A stretch of 64,000 nt of DNA from Exiguobacterium aurantiacum (GTDB lineage: Bacteria; Bacillota; Bacilli; Exiguobacteriales; Exiguobacteriaceae). Position 1 is the stretch's first letter. Every line of letters starts with the position of its first letter. Both the position numbers and the translations under genes were made by a program. Below, one piece after another: positions 9,350 to 18,248 of this stretch. The notes beneath the pieces are model-generated. The model did no database searches. It was not told the DNA's origin and was given only the letters and a program-made list of their open reading frames with translations. The stretch spans positions 1,206,501 to 1,270,500 of the forward strand of contig NZ_CP101462.1 of assembly GCF_024362205.1 (NCBI RefSeq). Reading direction: 5' to 3'.

Positions 9350-9913
9350 ATGAACATCATCCGAATCGATCCGAACGAGTATGACGTCTTGTCTGCGCTT
9401 CCGACGTATTTTCAAGAAGCGAGCCCATTTTACGTGGAAGGCCGGCTTGATGAGGGGACAGCTTGGATTGAGATTCTCGGATACGGGATTGTTGCCGAAG
9501 TCGAAGTCATGCTCGTCGAGATGACCAAGCGCCCGGCCGACCGTTATTGGCGGACGAAGGCGGGACCAGAACCGAAGACGTACAGCCTCGTCGACGTGAT
9601 CGGCCTTGATTTCCATCATCCGTTGCTTCAATCAGGGATGTACGAGGAAGACACGGACGCCGTCATCCGCATCAAATGGGAGCAAGGGTACCGCGTCCCG
9701 TCCGCCAAGTGGACCCGGGAGACGTTCACTGCCCACTTGACCGAAGAGCAGGCAGTGTTAGAGCTCGCCCCGACGGCGGTCTGTGAAGCGTGCGGGGATG
9801 ACTTGAACCGTTTCGGACGTACCGGGATTCGTTTGATGGAGTATCATCTCGAGTCAGGGAGCGGCATGTGGCTATGCCCGACATGCCACAAAGCGAGACA
9901 TTATGATCTATAA
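9350..9913 (+). CDS. Hypothetical protein with C-terminal HNH-like zinc finger
   Basis: 187 residues, not recognised as a named family. The C-terminal 50 residues have two cysteine pairs, CEACG and CPTCH, with MEYH between them, the pattern of the zinc-held HNH (McrA-like) nuclease fold. The usual double histidine before the loop is reduced to one, so activity is uncertain. The N-terminal 130 residues show mixed strands and many acidic residues and no known motif. The ATG is one base after the nfo stop with no clear ribosome site, so translation is probably coupled to nfo; a DNA repair role is possible from context alone. Confidence 0.7.
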   Translation: MNIIRIDPNEYDVLSALPTYFQEASPFYVEGRLDEGTAWIEILGYGIVAEVEVMLVEMTKRPADRYWRTKAGPEPKTYSLVDVIGLDFHHPLLQSGMYEEDTDAVIRIKWEQGYRVPSAKWTRETFTAHLTEEQAVLELAPTAVCEACGDDLNRFGRTGIRLMEYHLESGSGMWLCPTCHKARHYDL

Positions 9914-9942
9914 AAAAACGAAGCCCGCGGGCTTCGTTTTTT
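9913..9942. terminator. Bidirectional terminator
   Basis: The perfect palindrome CGAAGCCCGCGGGCTTCG (9919-9936) is flanked by A and T runs on both sides. It serves the HNH-like gene on the plus strand and the XapX gene on the minus strand. Confidence 0.85.
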
Positions 9943-9945
9943 GAA

Positions 9946-10116
9946 TTAAAATGGCCAGTTCGCGAGTGCGAATTGATATACTTTCATCCCAAGAAACACG
10001 CCGAAGATGCCGACGACGCCCGGTAAGACCGGCGGGGCAGGGAGCGGCAACTTCAAGGCCGTGAAAATCATGCCACAAATGAGACCAGCGAGCAATGACA
10101 ATAGGATTTCTTGCAT
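9946..10116 (-). CDS. XapX domain small membrane protein
   Basis: 56-residue protein of the XapX family, which consists of two short membrane helices around a conserved turn; function unknown. Seen: QEILLSLLAGLICGMIF, the proline-rich turn KLPLPAPPVLPG, then VVGIFGVFLGM. The start at 10116 is set by GGAGGAA seven bases upstream; the ATG five codons earlier lies inside that ribosome site and is rejected. A TATAAT -10 with a TTCTCA -35 on the minus strand supports separate transcription. Confidence 0.8.
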   Translation of the reverse strand: MQEILLSLLAGLICGMIFTALKLPLPAPPVLPGVVGIFGVFLGMKVYQFALANWPF

Positions 10117-10171
10117 GAATGATTCCTCCATATTCGAAATGAAAACGCTTAACTAACAGGTAACCGAACTC

Positions 10172-10200
10172 ATTATACAATGTTCATTCTCATTTGAGAA
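10172..10200 (-). promoter_or_regulatory. SigA promoter of the XapX gene
   Basis: Reading the minus strand: -35 TTCTCA (10200-10195), 17-base spacer, perfect -10 TATAAT (10177-10172). It lies just downstream of ppk. Confidence 0.5.
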
Positions 10201-10208
10201 GTCTAACA

Positions 10209-12374
10209 TCAGTCATCTGTCATTTTCTCGTTTTCGGCTCGCAAGCGGAGGACTTCCCGTTCGGCCCAGTTCGACGGTTCGCGCTCAAACACGCTCGGAA
10301 TGTTGTTCCAGCGCCCGCCGGTGTATTGGTGGATGATGATTTGTGATTGGATTCGCTCTTGTCCGGCCTCTTGTTTCAAATAGACGTAACTGCCGTCAGC
10401 ACGCTGGATTCTCGCCTTCACGTTATCGACGAGTTGCAGCGCGAGCATATCTTTGATGTATGACTTATGTCCCGCGTCAAGGATCGGGAAGAGGATCTCG
10501 ATCCGTTTGCGCATGTTGCGCGTCATCCAGTCGGCCGATGAGCAATACAAGTCTTCTTTCCCGTTTTGATAGAAGTAGAAGATGCGTGAGTGCTCCAAAT
10601 ACCGGTCGATGATGGACACGACGCGGATATTGTCCGATATGCCTTTGATTCCGGGACGCAAACAACAGATGCCGCGGATGATCAAATCGATTTTGACACC
10701 GGCCTGCGAGGCGTCATACAGTTTGGTGATGATTGGCTTGTCCGTGATCGAGTTCATCTTGGCGACGATGCGGCCGTTCCCGTATTTCTCGTGCAGTTTA
10801 ATCTCTTCGTCAATCTTTTGAAGGAAGAAGTCGTGCATGTCATCCGGTGATGTCTCAAACTTGTGCCATGACGGGCGTTCACCGTAACCGGAGAGCCAGT
10901 TGAAGAAGTTGGTCGCGTCTTCGGCGAGCTCTTCATTTGTTGTCAACAAACCGATGTCCGTGTACAGTTTGGCGGTCGAGTCGTTGTAGTTACCGGTGCC
11001 GAGATGGAGGAACCGCTGTAGGACACCACCTTCTAAGATGCGGACGACGAGCGTGATCTTCGAATGGGTCTTCAACTCCTTATAGCCGTAAATGACGTGG
11101 GCGCCGGCCTTCTCGAGCTGTTTCGCCCATTGAATGTTCTTCTCCTCGTCAAACCGGGCCTTCAATTCGACGAGGACGGTCACTTGTTTCCCGCTCTCGG
11201 CGGCGTCGGTCAACGCCTTGATGATCGGCGAGTCGCCGGAGACACGGTAGAGCGTCTGCTTGATAGCGAGCACGTTCGGGTCTTTGGCGGCTTGAGCGAT
11301 GAAGCGGACGACCGGGTCGAACGAATGATACGGGTGGTGGAGCAAGTAGTCGCGTTTGAGTAGCGCTTGGAACAAGTCTTTCCCTGGCTCGAGTCCTTCC
11401 GGGACGAACGGGATGAGCGTCTCATTGATCATGTCGTCATACTCGATGCCAATCTTGTTATACACCCCAAACAGGAACGTCAAATCGATTGGGCCGTCAA
11501 CGAGGAAGATATCGCGGTCATGCAAATCGAGCACGTCCTGAAGCATGAACAAGAGCTCTTTACTGAGCGACCGTTGCTGAACCTCAAGGCGAATCGCGAC
11601 ACCATAGCGCCGTTTCTTCAACTCTTTTTCAATCTGTTTCAGGACGTCGCGGCTTCCTTCCTCATGGAACGGCATATCCGCGTTCCGTGTGATCCGGAAC
11701 GGCATCGTCGACTCGACTTCAAAACCTTTGAACAGCGAGTCGATGAACTGAATGATGACGTCCTCGAGCAACATCAAGTCGGTATGGTCCTCGTCTTCTG
11801 TCGGCAGTTCAAGATAACGCGGCAACACGGCCGGTACTTGGACGAGAGCGAGCCGTTTTTTGCCTTCAGCGGTCGAGGCGATCTCGACGGCGATATTGAG
11901 TGATTTGGACAATAACATCGGGAACGGACGGTAGGCATCGACGGCGATTGGCGTCAACACCGGGAAGACGTGGGTCCGGAAGTACAACTTGACGAAGTCG
12001 AGCTGTTCTTTGTTCAAATGTTTCGGCCGTAAAAAGCGGACGTTCTCCGAGGCGAGCTGTTTGACGATTTTTTTATACGTCGCGTACTGCACCTCGACGA
12101 GCTCCTGGGCTTTGATAGAGATGGCTTTGATTTGTTGTTTTGGTGTCAATCCGGCCTTGTCTTCCGGACGGTTGAAGCCGGCGAGCACTTCATCTTTCAA
12201 TCCGCCGAAACGGACCATGTAAAACTCGTCGAGGTTCGAACTGAATATGCCGAGAAACTTCAAGCGCTCCATGAGCGGGTTACGTTCGTCCATTGCTTCT
12301 TGGAGGACACGTTCGTTGAAACTCAGCCAGCTGAGCTCACGGTTATTGAAATGTTCGGGTAAGTAGATGGTCAT
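10209..12374 (-). CDS. ppk: Polyphosphate kinase 1
   Basis: PPK1 makes inorganic polyphosphate from ATP, reversibly. The 721-residue protein has the four-domain layout: N-terminal helical domain (FNNRELSWLSFNERVLQEA), head domain, and two phospholipase-D-like catalytic domains. The autophosphorylated histidine is in the setting HSKITLV (about residue 435); a second conserved histidine is in YLEHSRIFYF. Length fits the family. It overlaps the upstream ppx gene by 4 bases (ATGA), so synthesis and breakdown of polyphosphate are made from one transcript. No clear terminator follows it. Confidence 0.96.
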   Translation of the reverse strand: MTIYLPEHFNNRELSWLSFNERVLQEAMDERNPLMERLKFLGIFSSNLDEFYMVRFGGLKDEVLAGFNRPEDKAGLTPKQQIKAISIKAQELVEVQYATYKKIVKQLASENVRFLRPKHLNKEQLDFVKLYFRTHVFPVLTPIAVDAYRPFPMLLSKSLNIAVEIASTAEGKKRLALVQVPAVLPRYLELPTEDEDHTDLMLLEDVIIQFIDSLFKGFEVESTMPFRITRNADMPFHEEGSRDVLKQIEKELKKRRYGVAIRLEVQQRSLSKELLFMLQDVLDLHDRDIFLVDGPIDLTFLFGVYNKIGIEYDDMINETLIPFVPEGLEPGKDLFQALLKRDYLLHHPYHSFDPVVRFIAQAAKDPNVLAIKQTLYRVSGDSPIIKALTDAAESGKQVTVLVELKARFDEEKNIQWAKQLEKAGAHVIYGYKELKTHSKITLVVRILEGGVLQRFLHLGTGNYNDSTAKLYTDIGLLTTNEELAEDATNFFNWLSGYGERPSWHKFETSPDDMHDFFLQKIDEEIKLHEKYGNGRIVAKMNSITDKPIITKLYDASQAGVKIDLIIRGICCLRPGIKGISDNIRVVSIIDRYLEHSRIFYFYQNGKEDLYCSSADWMTRNMRKRIEILFPILDAGHKSYIKDMLALQLVDNVKARIQRADGSYVYLKQEAGQERIQSQIIIHQYTGGRWNNIPSVFEREPSNWAEREVLRLRAENEKMTDD

Positions 12375-13903
12375 GACTCTCTCTCCTCTACACGTAACTC
12401 GATTATTTGGTCGATGGCACGTTCCAAATGTTTTTTGTGGCGGATGCCGCGCTGGACTTCAAAACGCGGCGAGCTGTGCGTGTGAAGTTTCAAGACGAGT
12501 CCCTCGTCCGACGAAGTGACGTCGATGTTCTCGACGACTTGACGTTCGGTCAAATCGAGCGCGTCGACGAGTTTGACGATCGAGCCGAGCAATTCAAGAC
12601 TCTTCAACATCTTCGAGTCGAACCATTCCGGGAAGCCCTCGATATGTTGTTCGAGCAGGCGCCGCGATTTATAAGACGTCACCAAGGCGAGTGCGAGCCG
12701 GTCCTCGTTGTTCATCCCTTTAAAATCGTTTGTCGTGATCAAGTGGAACGTGTGGTCACTCTTGTTGTTATGGTCGATGTATTCCCCGACGTAGGCGAGG
12801 CGGCAAGCCCCTTCTAACAGGCCGGGTTCGAATGGTTTCGGTTTGATCGTCTTCGTCTCGATCAGGCCGGTATAGATTTGACGGGCCAAGTGAATCAAAT
12901 GTTGGTGCCGGACCGGGTCGACGTCATATTGGTTCTCGAAGTGGCGGAAACTTTCTTCTTTGACGTCGCCGAAGCGGACACGGTTGTTTTCTTTTAAGTA
13001 ATATTCGTAGAATAAGCCCTCGCGCAGCCCGTTGTTGCTCATCATGAACTCAGGTACTTTCAAATATTTCGCCAGTTCATCGATGGCGGTGACGGCCGGG
13101 GCGATGATGTCCATTCGATCTTTCGACAAGCCGTCGAGTCGGCCGAGCTGTTTGCTCGACATATCGATGAGCTCATCCACGACGTCATGTAGGCGGTCGG
13201 CTCCGATTGTGTATTGATGGATGCCTTCAAGCGGGAACAAGGACAGCGACTGTTCGACCCGGACGAGGTTTCGAGCCGTTCCTCCGACCCCGACGAGCGG
13301 GATACCATGCGGTACGAGCCAGTCGATGTCTTTGAACGACTTTTTCAAAAACGACGTCAGGTGCTTGCGCTCGTCTTTCGTGAGTGTATCACCTTTCATG
13401 AAGTCCTCGGTCAAGGTGACCGCCCCGAACGGGAAACTGTGATAGAAGACGAGTTCACGATCCTTGAAGTACGTCACTTCCATCGAGCCGCCGCCGATAT
13501 CGACCGAGTACCCATCCTCGATATACGTTGAGTTGATGATGGCCGAGTAGCCGTAAAAGGCTTCCTCATAGTCGCTCAACAGACGAATCTCCATGCCCGT
13601 CGCTTGTCGCACTTCATCTAAAATGGCGTTGGAGTTGCTGGCGTTGCGGATGGCGGCCGTCGCGACCGGTAATATTTCTTTCACTTCGTGATGCGCGTTC
13701 AATCGGTTGAAATGGTCGAGCGTCTCGATGAGCGCCTCGATCCCAGACTCGGACAGTTCATTATCCTCGGTGATATGGCTCGATAACCGGGCCACTTCCT
13801 TCACGTTCAATCGTTCGAAATACTGGCCGTGGCCGTTCACTTCAAAAATGACGTTACGAATCGAGTTGGACCCGATATCGATGACTGCTAGCTTTTTCTC
13901 CAC
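12371..13903 (-). CDS. ppx: Exopolyphosphatase (Ppx/GppA family)
   Basis: Releases phosphate from polyphosphate chains, or converts pppGpp to ppGpp in related enzymes; the ppk neighbour favours the first. 510 residues: ASKHA-fold domain with the phosphate loop DIGSNSIR at the N-terminus and DIGGGSMEV (about 140), VGVGGTARN near 205, then a C-terminal HD-like helical domain of about 200 residues (GACRLAYVGEYIDHNNKSDHT). The start is GTG, set by GAGGGGG seven bases upstream. It is the first gene of the ppx-ppk operon and faces away from znuC. Confidence 0.93.
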   Translation of the reverse strand: MEKKLAVIDIGSNSIRNVIFEVNGHGQYFERLNVKEVARLSSHITEDNELSESGIEALIETLDHFNRLNAHHEVKEILPVATAAIRNASNSNAILDEVRQATGMEIRLLSDYEEAFYGYSAIINSTYIEDGYSVDIGGGSMEVTYFKDRELVFYHSFPFGAVTLTEDFMKGDTLTKDERKHLTSFLKKSFKDIDWLVPHGIPLVGVGGTARNLVRVEQSLSLFPLEGIHQYTIGADRLHDVVDELIDMSSKQLGRLDGLSKDRMDIIAPAVTAIDELAKYLKVPEFMMSNNGLREGLFYEYYLKENNRVRFGDVKEESFRHFENQYDVDPVRHQHLIHLARQIYTGLIETKTIKPKPFEPGLLEGACRLAYVGEYIDHNNKSDHTFHLITTNDFKGMNNEDRLALALVTSYKSRRLLEQHIEGFPEWFDSKMLKSLELLGSIVKLVDALDLTERQVVENIDVTSSDEGLVLKLHTHSSPRFEVQRGIRHKKHLERAIDQIIELRVEERES

Positions 13904-14005
13904 GGAAAAACCCCCTCTGCGTTATCTCTAGTGTACAACGAAGAACTTGAAAGTACATATGGAATTCGGAGTGACCGAACTCAACCTGCTCTCATCGCCT
14001 CATAC

Positions 14006-14034
14006 TTGAAGCCTGGACTGATATTCTGTATAAT
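14006..14034 (+). promoter_or_regulatory. SigA promoter of znuC-znuB-zur
   Basis: -35 TTGAAG (14006-14011), 17-base spacer, perfect -10 TATAAT (14029-14034). The Zur box follows at about +8. Confidence 0.75.
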
Positions 14035-14047
14035 ACAGACGCCAAGC

Positions 14048-14068
14048 AAGTAGAAATGATTACGATTT
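14048..14068 (+). promoter_or_regulatory. Zur box
   Basis: A 21-base inverted repeat whose right half ATTACGATTT is a perfect Zur half-site, with central G and a left half matching 7 of 10 positions. It lies just after the transcription start and 24 bases before znuC, in a gene cluster that encodes Zur itself, so zinc-dependent autorepression is expected. Confidence 0.8.
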
Positions 14069-14091
14069 ATCATACGAGAGAAGGGTAGCTT

Positions 14092-14850
14092 ATGACGACA
14101 TCCGTCGTAAAATTAAATCATGTTTCCTATCACTACGATGGGACCGCCGCGCTACAGGACGTGTCCATCGATATACACCAAGGCGACTTCGTTGCCGTCG
14201 TCGGGGAGAACGGTTCCGGTAAATCGACATTGATTCGGACCATTCTCGGCTTATTAGCGCCGCAAACCGGATCGATCGAACTGTTCGGTCGCCCCCAAGG
14301 CCAGTTCAAAGACAAGTCCCGTATCAGTTACGTTTCCCAAAAAGCGGCGTCGTTTAACTCGGGGTTTCCGGTGACGGTCGAGGAAGTCGTGGCCATGGGC
14401 CGCTATGGACGACTCGGTTTGTTCAAACGGTTGAACATCGAAGACAGAGCCGCCATCCAAAATGCTCTCGAGACGGTCAACATGTGGCAGTTTCGGCATC
14501 GGAAGATTGGCACCCTGTCAGGTGGGCAACAACAGCGCGTCTTTATCGCCCGGGCCATGGTCAATCAGCCGGATTTGCTCATTTTGGATGAACCGACGGT
14601 CGGAGTCGACCAAAAACATTTGCGCGACTTCTACGAGGTGCTCCATCTGTTGCGTGAACATACGATGTGCACGTTCATTCTCGTGACGCACGACTTGAAC
14701 GTCGTCACGGACCTCGTCACGAAAGTCGTCCATCTCGACCACGGACGGATGGCGTGCAACTGTGGCTTGAAAGAGTATAGCGAACTCGGCGAGTTGACCG
14801 CGATCAAGCCATATCCGGTCAAAGTGCTCGTCCATGAAGGTACGTCATGA
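14092..14850 (+). CDS. znuC: Zinc ABC transporter ATP-binding protein
   Basis: ATPase of a high-affinity zinc importer (ZnuC/AdcC type). 252 residues with Walker A GENGSGKST (about 43-51), Q-loop YVSQKAASFNSGFP, signature [15 protein letters not shown], Walker B LLILDEP and the switch histidine in LVTHDLN. It overlaps the permease gene by 4 bases and heads a Zur-boxed operon with zur as third gene. No zinc-binding lipoprotein gene (ZnuA/AdcA) is present beside it, so the binding protein must be coded elsewhere. Confidence 0.92.
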   Translation: MTTSVVKLNHVSYHYDGTAALQDVSIDIHQGDFVAVVGENGSGKSTLIRTILGLLAPQTGSIELFGRPQGQFKDKSRISYVSQKAASFNSGFPVTVEEVVAMGRYGRLGLFKRLNIEDRAAIQNALETVNMWQFRHRKIGTLSGGQQQRVFIARAMVNQPDLLILDEPTVGVDQKHLRDFYEVLHLLREHTMCTFILVTHDLNVVTDLVTKVVHLDHGRMACNCGLKEYSELGELTAIKPYPVKVLVHEGTS

Positions 14851-15710
14851 TCGCCGATCTCTTCACGTACAGCTTTTTACGTTATGCGTTCATCGCAGCC
14901 GTTGTCATCGGATTCACCGCTCCGCTCATCGGCTCGTTCGTCGTCGTCAGACGGATGAGTTTGATTGCCGATGCGCTATCCCACATGACGCTTGCCGGAA
15001 TATCGTTCAGTCTGTTTCTCGGACAATACATCTTATTGTTCAGCGACTTGAACCCGCTTTATCTTGGGACGCTCGTGTCCGTGCTCGCGGCACTCGGCCT
15101 CAACTGGCTCCGCGGAAAGTACGTGCACTTTCAAGAACTATCGATCCCCATCATGATGTCGGCCGGGATGGGGCTCAGTGCCATCTTCATCTCGCTGTCA
15201 CGCGGATTTTCCATCGATTTGTCGACACTGTTGTTCGGCTCGATCTCCGCGGTCAGTCTATCGGATATTTGGTTGATTTTGGCGGTGGCCGGAATCACGT
15301 TACTCGTCATCGTCGTGTTCTATAAACAGCTATTGTTCTTGTCGTTCGATGAAGAACAAGCAAAAGTGTCCGGTTTGCCGAGCACGATGCTCCACGTGCT
15401 GTTCATGTTCGTCGTCGCGCTCGTCATCGCCGTCAGCATGCGCATCGTCGGTACGCTCCTCGTCTCGAGTCTCATCACGCTGCCGGTCGCGGCCGCGCTC
15501 CGGTTCACGAACAGCTTTAAACAGACGATTCTCTGGTCGATCGTCTTCGGTGAAATCGCGACGATTGGCGGGCTCGTGCTCGCCTACGAACTCGATGTCG
15601 CCCCGGGCGGTGTCATCGTCTTGCTCGCCGTTATGATTTTAGCGATTGTCATGTTGGCCGAACGGATTGGATTCGCTCGGAAGAAGGAGGTGCGTTATGA
15701 AGGAAACTGA
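14847..15710 (+). CDS. znuB: Zinc ABC transporter permease
   Basis: Membrane subunit of the zinc importer, ABC-3 family. 287 residues, mostly hydrophobic, with about eight to nine membrane segments and the family motif VVVRRMSLIADALSHMTLAG near residue 31. The ATG overlaps the znuC stop, and the last 14 bases overlap the start of zur, so three genes are tightly coupled. Confidence 0.92.
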   Translation: MIADLFTYSFLRYAFIAAVVIGFTAPLIGSFVVVRRMSLIADALSHMTLAGISFSLFLGQYILLFSDLNPLYLGTLVSVLAALGLNWLRGKYVHFQELSIPIMMSAGMGLSAIFISLSRGFSIDLSTLLFGSISAVSLSDIWLILAVAGITLLVIVVFYKQLLFLSFDEEQAKVSGLPSTMLHVLFMFVVALVIAVSMRIVGTLLVSSLITLPVAAALRFTNSFKQTILWSIVFGEIATIGGLVLAYELDVAPGGVIVLLAVMILAIVMLAERIGFARKKEVRYEGN

Positions 15711-16107
15711 ACAGTTGACCCGCCTACAGTCCTCATCGCTCAAAGTGACACCGAAACGGATTGAGATGTTTGCCTTTCTCGCGGCGGAAGAACGTTACGT
15801 CAGTGCCAAAGACGTCCTCGACTATATGCGCTCGAAACATCCGACGATGAGCTTTGACACGGTGTATCGCAACTTGAAGTCGTTCGCCGAAGAAGGTTTG
15901 CTTGAAGCGACCGAATTGAACGGGGAGAAAGCGTTCCGTGTCACGTGCGGGTCTAATCATCACCATCATCACCTCATTTGTCGCGGTTGCGGCAAGACGA
16001 AGTTGCTCGAGCTCTGTCCGATGCGCTACGTCGAGACGCTTGATCCCGATTTTGAGGTCGTTGATCATAAATTCGAGATTTACGGGTATTGTAAACAATG
16101 TAAGTGA
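15697..16107 (+). CDS. zur: Zinc uptake regulator (Fur family)
   Basis: Zinc-sensing repressor, 136 residues. N-terminal winged helix (about 1-80, recognition helix around SFDTVYRNLKSFAEEG), then a dimer domain with the histidine run HHHHHLICRGCGK and a C-terminal YCKQC. The two CxxC pairs (C95/C98 and C132/C135) form the structural zinc site; the histidines form the sensing site. The start is set by AAGGAGG at 15685-15691; the longer frame upstream only mirrors znuB. Being co-transcribed with znuCB and preceded by a Zur box, it should repress itself. Confidence 0.93.
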   Translation: MKETEQLTRLQSSSLKVTPKRIEMFAFLAAEERYVSAKDVLDYMRSKHPTMSFDTVYRNLKSFAEEGLLEATELNGEKAFRVTCGSNHHHHHLICRGCGKTKLLELCPMRYVETLDPDFEVVDHKFEIYGYCKQCK

Positions 16108-16111
16108 CGAG

Positions 16112-16139
16112 AAGGGATTGTGTCTGCAATCCCTTTTTT
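16112..16139 (+). terminator. Terminator of znuCB-zur
   Basis: A 9-bp stem (16112-16120 with 16127-16135) ends in a run of T. Confidence 0.83.
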
Positions 16140-16166
16140 GTCGAATCAGGAGAGGGGGGAGTCGAG

Positions 16167-17564
16167 ATGATTTACACAGCAGCCGAGATCAAGCAAGCTG
16201 ATGAGACGGCGCTCCGGAAAGGGATGCCAGCCGACGTCTTGATGGAGCGGGCAGCGTCGGCTTTGGCGGCGCGTCTGACCTTCTCGCCACAATCGTCCAT
16301 CCTCGTCGTCTGTGGCGCTGGTAACAACGGGGGAGACGGTTGGGTCATCTCACGCGAATTGGCGCAGCGAGGTCATGCGGTCACCGTCTATGCCCCGTTT
16401 GGAGATCCAAAGTCGAACGAAGCGAAACGGCACGCGACGTACGCGCGAGGGTTCGTCACGGTCACGGATGAGCCACGAGATGCCGATCACGTCATCGATG
16501 CCTTGTTCGGGGTCGGCTTCCATGGACCGGTCAATGGAACGGCAAGGGACGTCATCTCTTGGATACGCGAGCAACAAGCGCCCGTCGTGGCCATCGATGT
16601 TCCGTCTGGTGTCCCGAGTGACGACGCGTTGGCGTTTGACGGGCACGCGGTCGAGGCAGAAGTCACTTTCTCGCTCCATGGTTATAAGCGGAGCGCTTTT
16701 TTAAAACGGACCGCTCCATATTACGGTAAAGTCGAGGTCGTCGAGATCGGGTTGCCACACACGTCAACATGGCGTGTGCTGACAGCCTCAGATTTTGACC
16801 GTTCCCTGCTCGAACGAGATACGTACAGTCACAAAAACACGTATGGGCACGGTCGCTTGATTGGCGGGAGTCGGCATTTGATTGGAGCCCCGTTCTTGGC
16901 AGGACGGGCGGCGCTTCGGACCGGAATCGGGCTACTCGATTTGGTCATCCCGAATGAAGCGCTTGCGCTCGCCTCGAGTTTACCGGAGGCGATGTATTAC
17001 GGAATCGATGAGTTACTGGACAAGGAGTATGCAGCCAATGCGATTGGTCCCGGCCTAGTCGATGATGCGCGACTCGCTCATTCATGGGCAGCTGTAAGCC
17101 GGAGCAAGGCACCGCTCATCGTGGATGCCGGAGCATTGACGAAAGAGCACCTCGAGGCGTCAGGACCGCTCACACTGACCCCGCATCCGGGTGAGCTGGC
17201 TCGATTGATGGACAAGTCGGTCGATGAGATCGAAGCGGATCGTTTTCGGATTGCCTCTGAATTCGCACAGGCTCATGGAGTTCATCTCATTTTGAAAGGA
17301 ACGTACACACTCATCGTCAAGCCAGACGGAACCGGGGCGGTCAATACAGTCGAGGCGTCGGCACTCGCGAAAGGCGGGAGCGGTGACGTATTGACGGGAA
17401 TCTTGCTCGCGCTTTGGGCAAGGACGGACCGAATCCGTGCCGACAAGTCGCCGAACGAGCAGGCCGTCCTCTGGCACGCCCTGGCAGCGAAAGAGGCGAG
17501 CGAACAAATTCATCCTGCGAGCGTCTTGGCGACCGATATCATCGAAGCGATCGGGCGCATCTAA
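16167..17564 (+). CDS. nnr: Bifunctional NAD(P)H-hydrate epimerase/dehydratase
   Basis: Repairs hydrated NAD(P)H: the N-terminal YjeF_N domain (about 1-205) epimerises NAD(P)HX and the C-terminal ribokinase-like domain (about 215-465) dehydrates the S form with ADP. Seen: GAGNNGGDGWVISREL in the epimerase, and in the dehydratase TPHPGELARLMD, LKGTYTLIV and the nucleotide motif KGGSGDVLTGILLAL. 465 residues. The ATG at 16167 follows AGGAGAGGGGGGAG. It stands alone, between the zur terminator and a convergent nucleotidase gene. Confidence 0.94.
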   Translation: MIYTAAEIKQADETALRKGMPADVLMERAASALAARLTFSPQSSILVVCGAGNNGGDGWVISRELAQRGHAVTVYAPFGDPKSNEAKRHATYARGFVTVTDEPRDADHVIDALFGVGFHGPVNGTARDVISWIREQQAPVVAIDVPSGVPSDDALAFDGHAVEAEVTFSLHGYKRSAFLKRTAPYYGKVEVVEIGLPHTSTWRVLTASDFDRSLLERDTYSHKNTYGHGRLIGGSRHLIGAPFLAGRAALRTGIGLLDLVIPNEALALASSLPEAMYYGIDELLDKEYAANAIGPGLVDDARLAHSWAAVSRSKAPLIVDAGALTKEHLEASGPLTLTPHPGELARLMDKSVDEIEADRFRIASEFAQAHGVHLILKGTYTLIVKPDGTGAVNTVEASALAKGGSGDVLTGILLALWARTDRIRADKSPNEQAVLWHALAAKEASEQIHPASVLATDIIEAIGRI

Positions 17565-17597
17565 AAAAGAGGAATCCACGTGGGATTCCTCTTTTTT
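17563..17597. terminator. Bidirectional terminator nnr / yqfW
   Basis: A stem of about 15 bp (17564-17578 with 17583-17597) is flanked by runs of A and T. It serves both convergent genes; the stop codon of the minus-strand gene lies at its edge. Confidence 0.83.
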
Positions 17598-18177
17598 AGA
17601 TGGTGATCGAATTTGTCGTCGCGATGTGGCGCACGATATGCTGGGCCTCGTTCCAAGACGTGATCCGTTTCACACCGGTTGGCAGCGGTTTCCGATTGTA
17701 CGGAGCGTCGAACAACAACACGGGAATCGATGTCTGTTCGTGGATGGAGATCGCGTTCTCATAGCGGTCTTCCATGAACAAGTCGAGTTCGAGCTGTTTG
17801 ACGACACCGACCTTGTCGTGGCTCCCTGTCATGATGAGCGAGTCAAGTGGAAGGTCATGTTGCCGAATCCACTCCTCGGTGACGGCACGTACGGCCTCGC
17901 TCCGGGCCGTGACGTAATGAAGGCGGTGGGCCTTGCGCATGTTCCATAAGACAGCGTTCACTTCAGAATGCGGAAGTGAGCGCCGATAGATGGCCTCTTC
18001 GTGGCCTTGTTCGATCATGAAGCGCCAAAACGCCTCTTGTGTCATATCTGTATACGTATGCAGCTCGTATTCGGTCGCCTGATGATAATCGATGGCGTAC
18101 CCGAGCGCATCATTCATATAGTGAAAACAACTTTGCGGATCCGTGACGGTTCCGTCGAGGTCAATCCCGATGTGCAT
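17596..18177 (-). CDS. yqfW: HAD-family 5'-nucleotidase-like protein (YqfW)
   Basis: Putative 5'(3')-deoxyribonucleotidase of the NT5C/HAD superfamily, 193 residues. HAD motif I is IGIDLDGTV (catalytic D6 and D8), motif II VTARSE, and the late acidic motif FMEDRYENA. The physiological substrate is not known. The neighbour ispG and the position near zur match Bacillus yqfW. AAGGAGGG lies before the ATG. A -10-like TACAAT with TTGCAA upstream overlaps the ispG terminator, so it may start its own transcript. Confidence 0.85.
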   Translation of the reverse strand: MHIGIDLDGTVTDPQSCFHYMNDALGYAIDYHQATEYELHTYTDMTQEAFWRFMIEQGHEEAIYRRSLPHSEVNAVLWNMRKAHRLHYVTARSEAVRAVTEEWIRQHDLPLDSLIMTGSHDKVGVVKQLELDLFMEDRYENAISIHEQTSIPVLLFDAPYNRKPLPTGVKRITSWNEAQHIVRHIATTNSITI

Positions 18178-18212
18178 GTGCGTCCCTCCTTGCTCATAAC
18201 CCTTATTGTACC

Positions 18213-18242
18213 AAAAGCCCGCTCGGTTGCAACCGAGCGGGC
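18213..18242 (-). terminator. Terminator of ispG
   Basis: A perfect 26-base palindrome (18217-18242) followed on the minus strand by TTTT. Confidence 0.83.
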
Positions 18243-18248
18243 GAAGGA

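Noticed and set aside
10140-10153. cre-like TGAAAACGCTTAAC before the XapX gene
   Set aside because: Two mismatches in the conserved end of the right half and no carbon-linked function.
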